In this document: in pieces, positions 1 to 9,545 of the stretch
Layout of the letters: the number at the start of each line of letters is the position of its first letter
How positions within the stretch are numbered: the first letter of the stretch is position 1
Origin: Symsagittifera roscoffensis
Taxonomy: Eukaryota; Xenacoelomorpha; Acoela; Convolutidae
DNA length: 64,000 bases
Assembly: GCF_963678635.1 (NCBI RefSeq)
Contig: NC_087066.1
Coordinates: 1,632,201 to 1,696,200, forward strand
Direction of reading: 5' to 3'
Program-made: the position numbers and the translations under genes
The notes under the pieces: model-generated
Databases searched by the model: none
Seen by the model: the letters and a program-made list of their open reading frames with translations, nothing else
What the model was told of the DNA's origin: nothing

Positions 1-9
1 AACTGCGCA

Positions 10-383
10 ATGTTAGAAGAGGATACAATGCATATCGGGACGGAGGCAGACGTATCAGCACACGTGCTCGACATAAGTGGCAAAAAGACTCAGTTACGCG
101 GGTTACTTGATACGGGAGCAGTCTTGAGTGTTATACTAATCGAGAAATGGGAGCGAATGGGTTACAACAAAGATGAATTGATAGACTCAAGAATATGACT
201 GTCAGCTGCAAACAAAGGGGCGCTGCGGGTACTAGGCAGGACACCAATAATAGCCCTCAGCCTGGGGGAACGCAACCTGTGGATGAATTTTCTTGTGGTG
301 GAGAACCTAGACGAGTCTGACCAGTTCATTTTAGGTAGAGACTTCATCTGGACTTCGACGTAACGATTGATCTAAACAATGCC
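10..383 (+). pseudogene. Pol: retropepsin-like aspartic protease segment
   Basis: The catalytic motif D-T-G-A sits in a Leu-Leu-Asp-Thr-Gly context with its Asp codon at 109-111, as in Ty3/Gypsy retropepsins that cleave Gag-Pol. The frame continues past an in-frame TGA at 196-198 and shows the second conserved patch, FILGRDF, near 325-350, where the frame is lost by a small deletion relative to copy 2. The same two patches occur in copy 2 at 36.5-36.9 kb, which confirms the assignment. The protein start lies left of the window. Confidence 0.8.
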
Positions 384-1153
384 ATGTTCAGGACTCGGAA
401 CCCGGACAGGAAGTACGTAATTAAACCCGTAAATTTGATAATGAAAAATGAGAATAAAGCGCCGGTATTCTTGAAGAGGAGGGTAAGGCTGAAAGCGAAC
501 GAGGCGGCAATTGTAGGCTTATGGATGAAAAATTATAATGAATTAAGTGATAACAAGCAAGTATGCATAGTCCCAAATCCAAACAGTCAAATTGCTGCTG
601 TTTTAGGAAGATCCTTCTCGATAACCAAGAGCGGCCTCTGCGTCAGTGTCTTGTTGACTTTTTTTTTGACATACCCATAACAATCCAGAGGGGAAGGAAG
701 CTGGGATATGCTTTACCCGTGAAAACTCGATATGAAATGACTGAAAATGTAAAAGAGAACGAAGTACTTGAATGCCCCAATCACAGGGACAAAATTTGTA
801 TCTTGAGACGATTAAAGAAAATAAAAGATTCATCAGCTCTTGTAAAGTCACTCAAGTCAGATACAGATGTTGGACTCTCGAGCTGTTCAAGTTTTCCAGA
901 AAGACCAACACTAGAGGAAATGGAAATGGATCAACCAGTTTTACCTGAAATAGAACACTTAAGGGGTAAGGTAACGGATGAACGGCTCGAAGCCATCAAG
1001 GACGTACTAGAGCGGAACGAGGACTTTTTGTCGAGACATAAGGCAGACATTGGATGTTGTAGTTTCGTTGAACATGAAAAAGAGCTTGAAGAGTCTGCGG
1101 TGCCGCTCAGGGAGGGGGCGAGGCGCATGACCCCGCACAAATTACTAGAGTGA
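384..1153 (+). pseudogene. Pol: linker between protease and reverse transcriptase
   Basis: This stretch aligns along its length with 36890-37620 in copy 2, including RNPDRK, a VPNPN patch, an IQRGKKLGYALP-like patch and the conserved run that ends just before the RT palm (HKADIGCCSFVEHE). Gypsy pols carry an H-x-x-D-I-G-like motif at this place. Two open pieces (384-680 and 563-1153) overlap in different frames. The shift is near a run of nine T at about 660. A 23-bp tandem duplication at the end introduces a stop. Confidence 0.7.
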
Positions 1154-1173
1154 CCCCGCACAAATTACACGAG
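1128..1173 (+). repeat. 23-bp tandem duplication inside pol
   Basis: The 18-mer TGACCCCGCACAAATTAC starts at 1128 and again at 1151. The duplication is not a multiple of three and brings in a TGA, so it disrupts pol just upstream of the RT. Copy 2 has a single version of the site at about 37608, so the duplication is private to copy 1. Confidence 0.9.
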
Positions 1174-1764
1174 ACATTACTAGAGTATGATATGATAGAA
1201 CCATCCAAATCACCGTGGGCGTGTGGAGTAGTGATGGCCAAGAAGAAAGGCGACCAATTGAGGTTTTGTTGGGACATTTGGTGTCTGAACTCCGTCACGG
1301 TGAAGGATGCATATCCCATACCTAGAATTGATGAGATCCTCTCTAAGTTAGGTGATGCAAAGTTTTTTACGACTCTTGATTTAGGTTCGGCATTTTGGCA
1401 ACTCCCACAGTGGAAGCAGGACAAGGACAAAACAGAGTTCGCCTGCGAGCTAGGTCGGTTTCAATGGAAACGGATGCGAGTTGGTCTATGCAATGCCACG
1501 GCCACATTTCAACGGTTGATGGCACACGCATTGATAGGTGTGACAAAGAAACACGGCAATTTGGTAATGTGCTACGTGGATGACGCGGTAATAGCGACGC
1601 CTATAATGGAAGAACACATCGAGCGACTAGACGAGGTGTTTGCATGTATGAAGAGGTCAGGACTAAAGTGCAAACCGTCAAAGTGCAAGATACTCAAGGA
1701 CTCAATCAAATACTTGGGGAGGATGGGGACAGGCATGGCATCAGATCAGACCCAGATGCAGTGA
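1150..1764 (+). pseudogene. Pol: reverse transcriptase fingers and palm
   Basis: A Ty3/Gypsy reverse transcriptase that would copy element RNA into DNA. The first catalytic Asp is in FFTTLDLGSAFWQ (codon 1378-1380) and the catalytic YVDD box is intact at 1573-1584. The order LRFCWD, DAYPIPRID, TTLDLGSAFWQ, TATFQRLM, YVDD, KCKPSKC, IKYLGR is the standard block order. The frame shifts at about 1722. The next piece of the same protein continues at 1805. It is less broken than copy 2, where the YVDD box is destroyed. Confidence 0.9.
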
Positions 1765-1804
1765 AGCGGTTCTGACTTGGAAATCGCCAAAGACGGAACA
1801 TCAA

Positions 1805-2390
1805 TTGATGAGCTTTCTGGGTTTCGCGAACTATTACAGGGAGTTCAAGAAGGGCTACGCGGACAAGGTATACCCGATGCAACAATTAATGAGGCACAAA
1901 GGCAAGAAGTTCACGTGGAACAACGCGGCGGAAGAGTCATTCCAGAGAAAAAAGAAAGAGTTGTGCGAGGCACCGGTGCTGGGGATGCCAACGGAAAAAG
2001 GGATGTACGTGCTGGACACGGATGCGTCGGTAGTCGCGATTTCTGGAATTCTCCATCAAGAACAGGATTGGAACGGGAAGACAGTCTTGAGACCAATAGC
2101 GTACGGGAGTAAAGTCTTGAGTGATACGGAAATGAAGTACGGGGCGCCGAAAGCAGAGATGTTCGCGGTGGTTACCTTTGTCGAGAAATATAGAGCATAG
2201 CTAGGCAGTGAGCCATTCAAGCTGCGAGTCGACAACAGGGCACTCAGCTGGCTGAATACGTACTCAATGGCCAAAGCTACATTGGGAGGTGGATAGTTCG
2301 TCTCGACGGATACGACATGATAATTGAGCATAGAACAAGATACAAACATCAAAATGCCGATAGCTTGAATAAGAAGACGGAGTTCTACGA
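1805..2390 (+). pseudogene. Pol: RT connection and RNase H
   Basis: The segment opens with FLGFANYYREF, the hallmark after the RT palm in Gypsy elements. The RNase H patch TDAS follows (Asp at 2021-2023), then an acidic patch AEMFAVV and, in the next frame, HQNADSL near 2350. RNase H degrades the RNA of the RNA:DNA hybrid. An in-frame TAG at 2198-2200 and a frameshift before 2317 interrupt it. Copy 2 lacks the AEMFAVV stretch, so copy 1 is the more complete one here. Confidence 0.85.
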
Positions 2391-3600
2391 GAGAGAAGAA
2401 CAGAGGGAGGCGGATAGGACAGAAATCAAAGATGGCTTCTCCTTCATGGATAAGGGAACGTATGATAGTCTTCCACTCACAAGATGGCTCGACAAGTCAG
2501 GCAAACCGATAGAAGATCACCCCGAACTACCAAAGGAGCCTCCAGAGAAAACAATCTTGAAGAAGACCCGGGGGATGCCCATAGGGATAATGCTCAAGTC
2601 AAAAATTGTGAGGGAGACGCTCAAGGCAAAAGGCTATGATCTCAACCAGGTAGAAACGGGAGATGCACAGATAGATGGAGACTTGATGAGATTACTCGAG
2701 AAACTGGCAGACGATAAACCCGTGATCAAAGAAAAGTGTAAGGAGGAACCGGAAAACACGATACTGAGAAGGAATGAAACTGGTGGCGGCGAGGACTCCT
2801 TAAAAGAAAAAGCGGACGGGAAAGAAGTCGTGCAGTCATTGGTTGATAAAATCCCTGATGACATACTTGAGGGGACACGGGTTAGGAAGAAGAAAATGAC
2901 ATTTAAGGAGGGGGCTGAACACCTTGGACTAGAACAAGAGTCCGGGGAGTGGCCCACAGTGGAAGAAGATGCTAAAGAAGAAAAATTGTCCGGGGAATGT
3001 GAAGAGTGGGATGAAGATTCGGAGAAGAGCAGCAATGACCAAGATAGTCTATGCATGATACTGGCGGAAGAGAAGACGAGACACCGAAACGGGGAGCTAC
3101 AGACGGATCCTGCCTCAGGAATGTACAACTTGGATCAGCAGGAAGTGCGAGGAGGTGAAGAACTTGAGAAAATTGCAGTGTCGAGGAAACCATTTAGGGA
3201 GCTATCGTGGAACTCAAATGTCAGAGCAAATCTGGTGCCAGAAGATGACAGGAAGATCATAAGGAGGATAGTATGCGTAAAGCTGAAGGATGACATCCAT
3301 AACCCTGGAGAAATGAATGGTCAGATAATGGCACTAAAAGAGCACGTCAGGGCAAGATATAGGCTGGCGGATCTAATACGGTCCCAAAAGAATGACAAGA
3401 TGACAATTAACATCTCCACATGGATCCGGACAGCATCCAAAGAGAGGGTGGACCTAGAAGAAGACAGCTACAAGATCTTACGCCAGTTCTACAAAGACAG
3501 AAAAGATTTACTCTATCACACAGCTGATGGGGTGGTGGCATGCAAGAGAAAAGATGAGGAGAAGATATTACACAAGCATAACCTCATCATACTGCCACAG
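2391..3600 (+). pseudogene. Pol: long acidic spacer between RNase H and integrase
   Basis: About 400 codons in one open frame, very rich in Glu, Asp and Lys, with SGE-containing patches (for example EEKLSGECEEWDEDSEKSS). No domain is recognised. Most Ty3/Gypsy pols have only a short tether here, so the spacer is unusually long. The homologous part of copy 2 (38.8-39.6 kb) has repeated LSGE motifs. It could be a flexible or disordered tether, which is an inference from composition only. Confidence 0.6.
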
Positions 3601-4212
3601 TTGTATCAGACGGAAGTGTTATTCAGATCGCTAGACCGAATGGGGCACCAGGGGATAGACAAGGTGCAACAAAGGATACTTCACAGGTTTGACAGGCCAG
3701 GATTAAGGAAAGCTTGTGAGAGATGGGTGAATGCATTCCTGGCATGCCTGCAAGTGAAAGACCCAAGGAAGATGAAGTTCCCACTCAAGTCCGTTGAAAG
3801 CTCGGAATTTCACGAGGTTGTGCTGATAGACCATCAGAAGATCTGTATGACAGAATTGGGATATAACCAGATACTGGTCATAATAGATCATTTCACAAAA
3901 CTGGCAGAATTGGTGCCGTGTCAGACAGCCTCGGCAGAAGAGACTTGTGACCATCTGATAACACATAGGATATCACGGTAAGGTTGTTCCATGACATTTC
4001 AGTCGGACAACGGCAAAGCCTTCGTGGGGGACCTGACAAAAGAATTGATGAAGAGGTCACACATTGCTCAAGCGCACTCCACGACCTACTATCCCCAAAC
4101 CAACGGGTTAGTGGAGAGACAGAATAGAACATTGGTAAACATGCTGAGGGTATACTGCTCAAGATATATGACAGACTGGGACAAATATCTGCCGCAAGTG
4201 GTAGGGGCATAA
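3600..4212 (+). pseudogene. Pol: integrase zinc-binding and catalytic core
   Basis: The N-terminal part shows GHQGIDKVQQRI followed by a single remaining Cys of the expected Cys pair (ACLQVKD), so the HHCC zinc finger looks damaged. The core has the D,D-35-E triad: Asp at 3829-3831, Asp at 4006-4008 in FQSDNGKAF, and Glu at 4114-4116 in GLVERQNR, with 35 residues between the last two. An in-frame TAA at 3979-3981 lies between the two Asp residues, and another TAA ends the piece at 4210-4212. These are nonsense changes, because the frame is the same on both sides. Confidence 0.9.
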
Positions 4213-4640
4213 AACAGTACGCAACACTCAACAACAGGAATCAGTCCCTTCATGATGTTGACGGGCAGGGAAAGAGTGATGCCTCTAACATTCTTTTAAC
4301 CAAAATACGAAGGGAAAAAGACATCACCTCAAGCTTATGTGAAAAAAGCTGTTAAGAGACAGCAGGAACTAAACGAGCTCTGCAGGAGGAACACAGCGCA
4401 AGCGCAAATGAGACAGCGGAAGAAGTACGATGAGAAAATACTGCAAGCGAAACCATATGCAGTGGCCAATACGTCTGAGTCTTCCAGAATGTTATACCTC
4501 CCAAAGGGACAAAGAAACTACGTAAGAAATGAAGAGGACCGTTCATGATAACGGAAGTGCACCAGCAAGGACGGTTTTACCGCTTGAGTACGGGGAGTGC
4601 AGCGCATTATGAAAACTTGAAACCTCATTCCCATCTCCAG
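4213..4640 (+). pseudogene. Pol: integrase C-terminal part with GPY/F-like module
   Basis: The frame of the integrase core continues through two further stops with NST-x-H-STTGISPFMML and a lysine/glutamine-rich helix, as in other Gypsy integrases. A frameshifted piece from 4536 reads GPFMITEVHQQGRFYRL and ends in ENLKPH, matching the GPY/F module that ends many Gypsy integrases. A chromodomain was not seen. Confidence 0.75.
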
Positions 4641-5465
4641 AAGACTGGTGCGTTCCGCAAAATATGGAGGGACTCGAGTACCTATTGGTGGAACCAGCTT
4701 GCGAGATGAACGAAAAGGGCAACAGAGAGAAAAATGATGGCAACGAGGACTTGAGTTTGGATGATAATGAAAAGATAGAAGCGGACTCAGAGGCGGAATC
4801 TGTTGTGCAAGAAGACTGGAACGATCCGGAGCAGGACGAGGGGCCAAAGTGGACGGAATCAGACTTGCCGATAACGGCAGGAACCAGCAGTAGTAATCGT
4901 AAGCGGACAGGCATGAGGTATAATAGGTACGGGGATGACTTCTTGATTGACAACATACGGCCTGATGAGTTGGGCGACGAGTTACTGAGTGTGGGCGAAT
5001 TGGTGGCAGACTATGAATGGCAAATCATCAACGACAGCGAACACTACCCGAAGGAAGACTACTCCACACCAGAACAAGAAACAGATCTGGAGCAGAGTGA
5101 GATAGAGAGGAGGGAGAACACAAACCTGAGAATACTAGAGTGGATGCGTGATGTCAAGAGCAAAGGAGATGAAGGGCAAAGCATCCAGCAGGTCGACGTG
5201 TCAGCAGAACGGCACGTGAAAACGGAAGATCCCCTCTTCAGTTGGACGGCAACCGACAGGCCGCTCGAACTACCACCAGATAATTTAGACCCAGCATCAT
5301 CGACGGGGACGTCGATAAATATTTTTGTCCGGGGAGTGGGGGTAGGACTTACCCACACCAAAAATTTGATGAGAAATAAACTCAGGGAAGTCAGAGGGAC
5401 CAACGGGCTAGAACTGGGCGAGGAAGAGGCTGAGCCTACTAAAGGACGAAATTTCAAAACGAAAT
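4641..5465 (+). CDS. Pol C-terminal acidic tail, unknown function
   Basis: Follows the GPY-like module after a one-base frame change and is open from 4664 to 5573. The first 200 residues are rich in Asp, Glu, Ser and Asn with no recognised fold (DDNEKIEADSEAES, DLEQSEIERRENT). Such an extension after the integrase is not typical of Gypsy pol. It leads directly into the macro-like block, so it probably served as a linker. Lack of stops over 270 codons in a decayed copy suggests a compositionally simple but once-coding region. Confidence 0.5.
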
Positions 5466-5941
5466 TTGAAATACCCAATGAATACTCGGAGAACATCCTG
5501 ATAACGGACAGCGACTTCATTCTGTCAGACAGGACTAGTGCAATCTGTATCACGGCGGTCATGAGCTTCAAATAGAGACTGGAGGCCGACTTCAAGAGAG
5601 AATACCAGAACGTGGAGTTTCTATTCAGACAAAGACCGGGGCTGGGATGAATGGCTGCGCTTCCCCCATCAGTGGCACAAGTCCCAGGCAACGACCTGTG
5701 CTTTCTAGTGACGAGGGTCAATGAAAGAAATACGATAGATCCTGAGCACGTGATGTTAGCACTAACAAGGCTGAGAGACTTCATGCTTGAAAGAGGGATA
5801 GTGGAGGTCTCGATGCCTGTTTATGGCCCAAATAGGGGCAAGTTGAGCCCAAGGGAGTTATATGCCATCCTACACGTGGTCTTCGCAGAAACGGAGATAA
5901 TGGTACACCTACACAAGAAATACTACTTGAGTATCGCCTGA
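5466..5941 (+). pseudogene. Macro-domain-like block at the end of pol
   Basis: The order of patches resembles the small macro-domain proteins of the OARD1/TARG1 type, which bind or hydrolyse ADP-ribose esters. A strand ILITDSDF is followed by a helix with EADFKREY, then a Gln-Arg-x-Gly-x-Gly turn, the strand NDLCFLVTR, a helix, VEVSMPVYG, and a final helix-strand VFAETEIMVHLH. The motif that carries the catalytic Gly/Asp loop in active relatives reads YGPNRGKL here, and the Lys after LVT is Arg, so activity is doubtful. In-frame stops lie at 5573-5575 and 5648-5650; an ATG follows the second directly. The fold assignment is by eye. Confidence 0.5.
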
Positions 5942-6317
5942 GCTACGGGTGGACAACGGAGGTCTTGAGTTGGGGGTACATGGGGATCTCGAGTAAGGGC
6001 ACATGGGGACCTCGGGGCAGGTAGATGGATTTTAACGTTCCAATTGAATTATTTTAGTAAAACAAATGGAGGAATAAGGTTTCAACTACAATAATGGGGG
6101 GGTTTAGGTTAAGAACATAACACCTTAGTCTAAAAAGTGGATTTAGTTTCAGATTGATTTGTTCGACCCAGACACACTCATTGGAAAGAGAAAAGAAGAT
6201 CTTGAACAAAGTTCACGATCAGCAACATTCGAAAAAGGTATTTCTCAATTACTCAAGTTGGTTGGTACGGTAAAACTCAATTTGGTTATTGCGCGAGTTA
6301 ATCTAGAAATCGTAAAA
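5942..6317 (+). other. Non-coding spacer between pol and ORF-A
   Basis: About 375 bases with no convincing coding. It contains short G-rich repeats with ACTCGAG/GACCTCG-like steps (5960-6010) and a 7-G run near 6103. The nearest good start downstream is the ATG at 6318. How ORF-A would be expressed, by a subgenomic or spliced RNA, cannot be told from sequence. Confidence 0.5.
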
Positions 6318-6690
6318 ATGGCAGATCAATTTTGGAAATCCATGCCTGCGGCGCTAAAGAGGCCTACGCTCGATGAGTTGTACAGACGCTTGAGGGACCT
6401 GGACTACACCCAAGTGGACGAGAGGATGGCAGTGATGTTGAACGCAATCCTGCAATTAGAGGAGCAAGATGAATGCAGGAAGTCCGCGACCGAAGCTGTC
6501 TTGATGGTCGGCTACACCGCAGAAGGCATATCTAATCAAGAACAGACCAGGTGGCTATCCTGGAATGTGGATGGAGGGATGAGAGGATTCGACTTCGCAA
6601 AGAATCCTGGCTCGAGTACGGCGCGGGAGAAATCCCATTACCGACCAGACCATCGGCAAGATCCGCAAGCCAATCCACAAACAAGCCACC
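6318..6690 (+). pseudogene. ORF-A N-terminal region, unknown
   Basis: The first ATG in a good context (AAAATGG) at 6318 opens a Leu-rich helical segment (LDELYRRLRDLD, MLNAILQLEEQDE). The frame is lost at about 6545, and the same protein probably goes on in the frame that starts at 6551. No family was recognised. It lies directly after pol on the same strand and continues into the coiled coil, so it is taken as the start of an accessory protein of the element. Confidence 0.45.
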
Positions 6691-6694
6691 TTCT

Positions 6695-7030
6695 ATGACG
6701 CGAGCACAGCAGAAGGAAGAGACGTATCCGGACCTCAGCAAACTGAAGAAGGAACTTGAGAGGGCGCAGAGGGAGAAGAATAAAGCGAATCTTGACCGGG
6801 ATAGCGCGAAACTCGAGTGAAATCAAGCGAATCTGGAGAGAGACCAGGCGATCCTTGAGAGGGACCAGGTGCGGCGTGACCTTGATATGTTGAGAGCAGA
6901 GTACCAGCAAGAACAGAGGGTGCGAGAGAACGCGGCAAATTGCGAGCAGTTGAAGTCGGAATTTGAAAAGATCCAGCGGCGACAACGAGAGCTCGACAGG
7001 CAAAAGGAAAAAGGAACCAGGACTACGAAG
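6695..7030 (+). pseudogene. ORF-A coiled-coil segment
   Basis: Heptad-like, highly charged sequence with imperfect internal repeats (KANLDRDSAKLE, NQANLERDQAILERD). It is expected to form a long coiled coil and so perhaps to oligomerise the protein. A TGA at 6818-6820 interrupts it, but the frame is unchanged on both sides, so a single nonsense change accounts for the break. The repeated units suggest the coil grew by slippage. Confidence 0.6.
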
Positions 7031-7440
7031 AGAGCTGTTACAAGCTCAAGGCCGGAGTCACATACGGAGGTGGATGAGGCTCCCAGGTCGAAAGGACGAT
7101 TCAACTTAGACCGCGCGACTCAAGAACACATAAACGAGGGACTGGAAGTGTGGATACCAACCGAATCAGCGTCCTCCCTGCGTGGTTTGGAGACGCAACC
7201 GATACGTCCATTGATGGACGTGGCACTGCCGGGATATACCCCGAGCTCAACCCCGAGCAGCAGTAAGGTGAGAGGGAGCTCGTCGCGTCTTAGGAAACTA
7301 AATGAAAGGCTACAGCTGAGGAATCGTGAAAGTCCAGCTAGCGTGGAGCTACCCCCGACTTGGAGGGAGCAACCGGTCAGGAGTGTGGTGATCGCAAGCT
7401 ATAAAGAAATACGGATGGCAGATACCACAGGCACAACCGC
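7031..7440 (+). pseudogene. ORF-A Ser/Pro-rich linker
   Basis: Open in the same frame as the coiled coil, rich in Ser, Pro, Arg and Thr (YTPSSTPSSSKVRGSSSRL near 7240-7285). No domain is seen. It connects the coil to the SGNH-like block. The open frame runs to 7546, but the protein it belongs to appears to change frame at about 7420. Confidence 0.45.
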
Positions 7441-7960
7441 ATGGATTGGAACGCGGCGCTGCGGGCGAGAAGGGATTGTTTTCATGACGCGTCTTGGGCT
7501 GAATACTACGCACAGCCACAAATACCGGAGGATGCAGTTCACCTGATTGTAGGGGACAGCCTGGTACGGGTGCTGACCCGGATCCAGTCGCACTGGCAGA
7601 CTGGAGACTTGAGTTTCTCTGGAGCCGCAACCCGCAGATGTAGGCATCACTCGAGATGTTAGGGATGGCAAGAATGTACACAGCGACTCTAATGATGGGG
7701 ACCAATGATCCCGCCATACTCCACCACAGTTTGCACCACCCCTTACAACATGAAGGCCGACCAACACGCGATGGAAATGAACGAGAAAGTGCGGAACCTG
7801 AACGAGATAATCAGGCAGATACATCAAAGGAGTGTCCTTCCCGTCAGATTGCTGGACGTAGCCGACCAGATGGAGAGATCCTTCCCGGAGGATGCGTCCT
7901 CAGACGGAATCTATTTCGACAGACCTAGGGGTGTGGAGTGGTTGAACGACGTTTTCCAGA
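7441..7960 (+). pseudogene. ORF-A GDSL/SGNH hydrolase-like block, broken
   Basis: Three SGNH-family signatures appear in the right order: block I as HLIVGDSLVRVL (G-D-S-L at 7552-7563), block III as LMMGTND (7689-7709), and block V as DGIYFD (7903-7920). Block I supplies the nucleophile Ser, block III the Asn, and block V an Asp-x-x-His. Here Tyr (7912-7914) replaces the His. The blocks lie in three frames, and about 30 residues seem missing after GTND. The family hydrolyses esters, including acetyl and lipid esters. Esterase modules are known in ORF1 of some CR1-type LINEs but are not a usual part of Gypsy elements. Confidence 0.6.
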
Positions 7961-8367
7961 GGCACATAAGTGAGTTGGAGGCAGACCTGCTTGAAATGGC
8001 CCAATTCACATTCGGTCCACCCCCAAATCCCCCTTTCTTTGCCACAAGACCCCTGTTCAGTCGCCTGGGAGCGAGAGTCGACTCAGGAGACAGCTCGAGG
8101 AGCAGCCGGACTAGATTACCGGGTTCCACGCCAATGGAAGCCGAGACAGCGGAGTCATCAACGCCACAAAGTTCAGTGGTGTCCTCAGTGGTAGTGGTAG
8201 ACAACAAGAGAGTGGAGAAACCAGCGGAGGCAAGCCGAACGCGATATCTGGAGAAAGTAAAGGAATTGGACCTGGAGGATCTGGAGTGCAGACAGGAGTT
8301 GGCGGAAGTCCTGGGGCTCAAGCACGTGTCACACGAGGATTTGAGTCGACACCAGTGCTTAGACTGA
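7961..8367 (+). pseudogene. ORF-A linker after the SGNH-like block
   Basis: The frame with block V stays open to 8367. It passes through a Pro/Phe-rich patch (FTFGPPPNPPFF), a Ser/Thr-rich part and an acidic helical part (LDLEDLECRQELAEVLGL). No domain is recognised. The next part of ORF-A is in another frame from about 8340. Confidence 0.45.
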
Positions 8368-9545
8368 CAAAAGGCCCACGAAACGGATTTCTACCGCGGC
8401 ATGCGGCTGGGCTTCTAGAGCAGTTGAAAGGTGATGAGCCTACGCCAAAGAAAATCTCTAAGGCTATCCAGACGTTGTTTTTCGCGATGAAAGAGATGCA
8501 GGAAAATGTCAGTTCGCGATTTGGACCCAAGACGAAAGTGGTATTCACGACGTCCCCCGGATACGCGAGCATGCCTCCTGCTCTGCAGTTTGTGTATGCT
8601 ATTTTGATCCTAATAGCCGAAGGCAACGCATGGCGGATCCTGATGGCTGCTCCAAATCAAGAGCTTGAACCCACGAACTTGAGACTTCGGAAGTCAGAAC
8701 TGGCAGCGGCGTGGGCGGACGTGTCCCACGCATTGAGGGGATTCTATGAATTAGCAGACATCCTCATCGTATTGGACGAGGTCCTCTTACTTGAGATCTC
8801 GAATCTCGCCAGGCAACTGAAGTTCAGTCCGTTAATAGGGGATTACCACCCAATAATAAGTCACCTGACAGCCAGCCTATGGTTCCGAGGTATGGACTTG
8901 ACCATCACGAGCTCCACTAGCAAATCGAGGGGACCAAGCAAAGAAAGAAAGAGTGTGGCTGCGACTGAAAAACAACTGGTATCGATGGTATATCGACTAA
9001 CACAAGAGAGAGGCAGGTGGCCGTTTCTATCAACAAGGCTAGAGAATGCTACGGACAAGACAAGGGAGAGTGCCCCACCCCTCGTGAAGCAGATCTGGGA
9101 ATTTCTTGAGGAACAATTGGAGGTAGCCGAGGGTAGGGAGATGACGGTGGCTAGGTTCGTCACGGCAGCGAACGAGGTCACCATTGGAGGATAATGGAGG
9201 GAGCATGCAAAAGGTGAGCTGAGGACGAGGAAAGTTCACGAGATCCTGAAATTCTTGAGTCCTTGTTGGGAAAAGAAAAACATGGCTGGAGTGTTTTGCG
9301 CGAAAGAGACCATTTTCGGGGCCTTTGTACAAGAACTATTGAGCCTCTTGCTAGTCCTATACTTAGTTTACCCAAGGTACCTGTTTAAAATGGGTCCAGC
9401 GTACATGTTCAGTCGGGGTGTAGAGACACTTCGGTTTGATGGGTATCTGGCACTGGTGCTCCTGACTCATGGCGAACTGGTGTCATTTCATCGGTTAATG
9501 AAATATGGGGAACCCCTGTCGATGGAAAGACCCACTCAAGTATAG
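8368..9545 (+). pseudogene. ORF-A middle region, unknown alpha/beta-like block
   Basis: About 390 codons in one frame with one stop (TAA at 9192-9194). The first part has hydrophobic strands and turns (KVVFTTSPGYASMP, WRILMAAPN, ELAAAWADVSHALRGF), which resembles the strand-loop pattern of an alpha/beta hydrolase-like fold and could be a second, degenerate SGNH-like domain. The last part has a long hydrophobic stretch (ELLSLLLVLYLVYPRYL, about 9325-9385) that could be buried or membrane-associated. No family is claimed. Confidence 0.4.

Noticed and set aside
2634-3128. Minus-strand 164-codon frame
   Set aside because: Ser/Phe-rich antisense of the Glu/Lys-rich pol spacer.
5059-5784. Minus-strand 241-codon frame
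   Set aside because: It is the shadow of the acidic, A/G-rich pol tail on the + strand; its product is Ser/Leu-rich, as expected from a complement.
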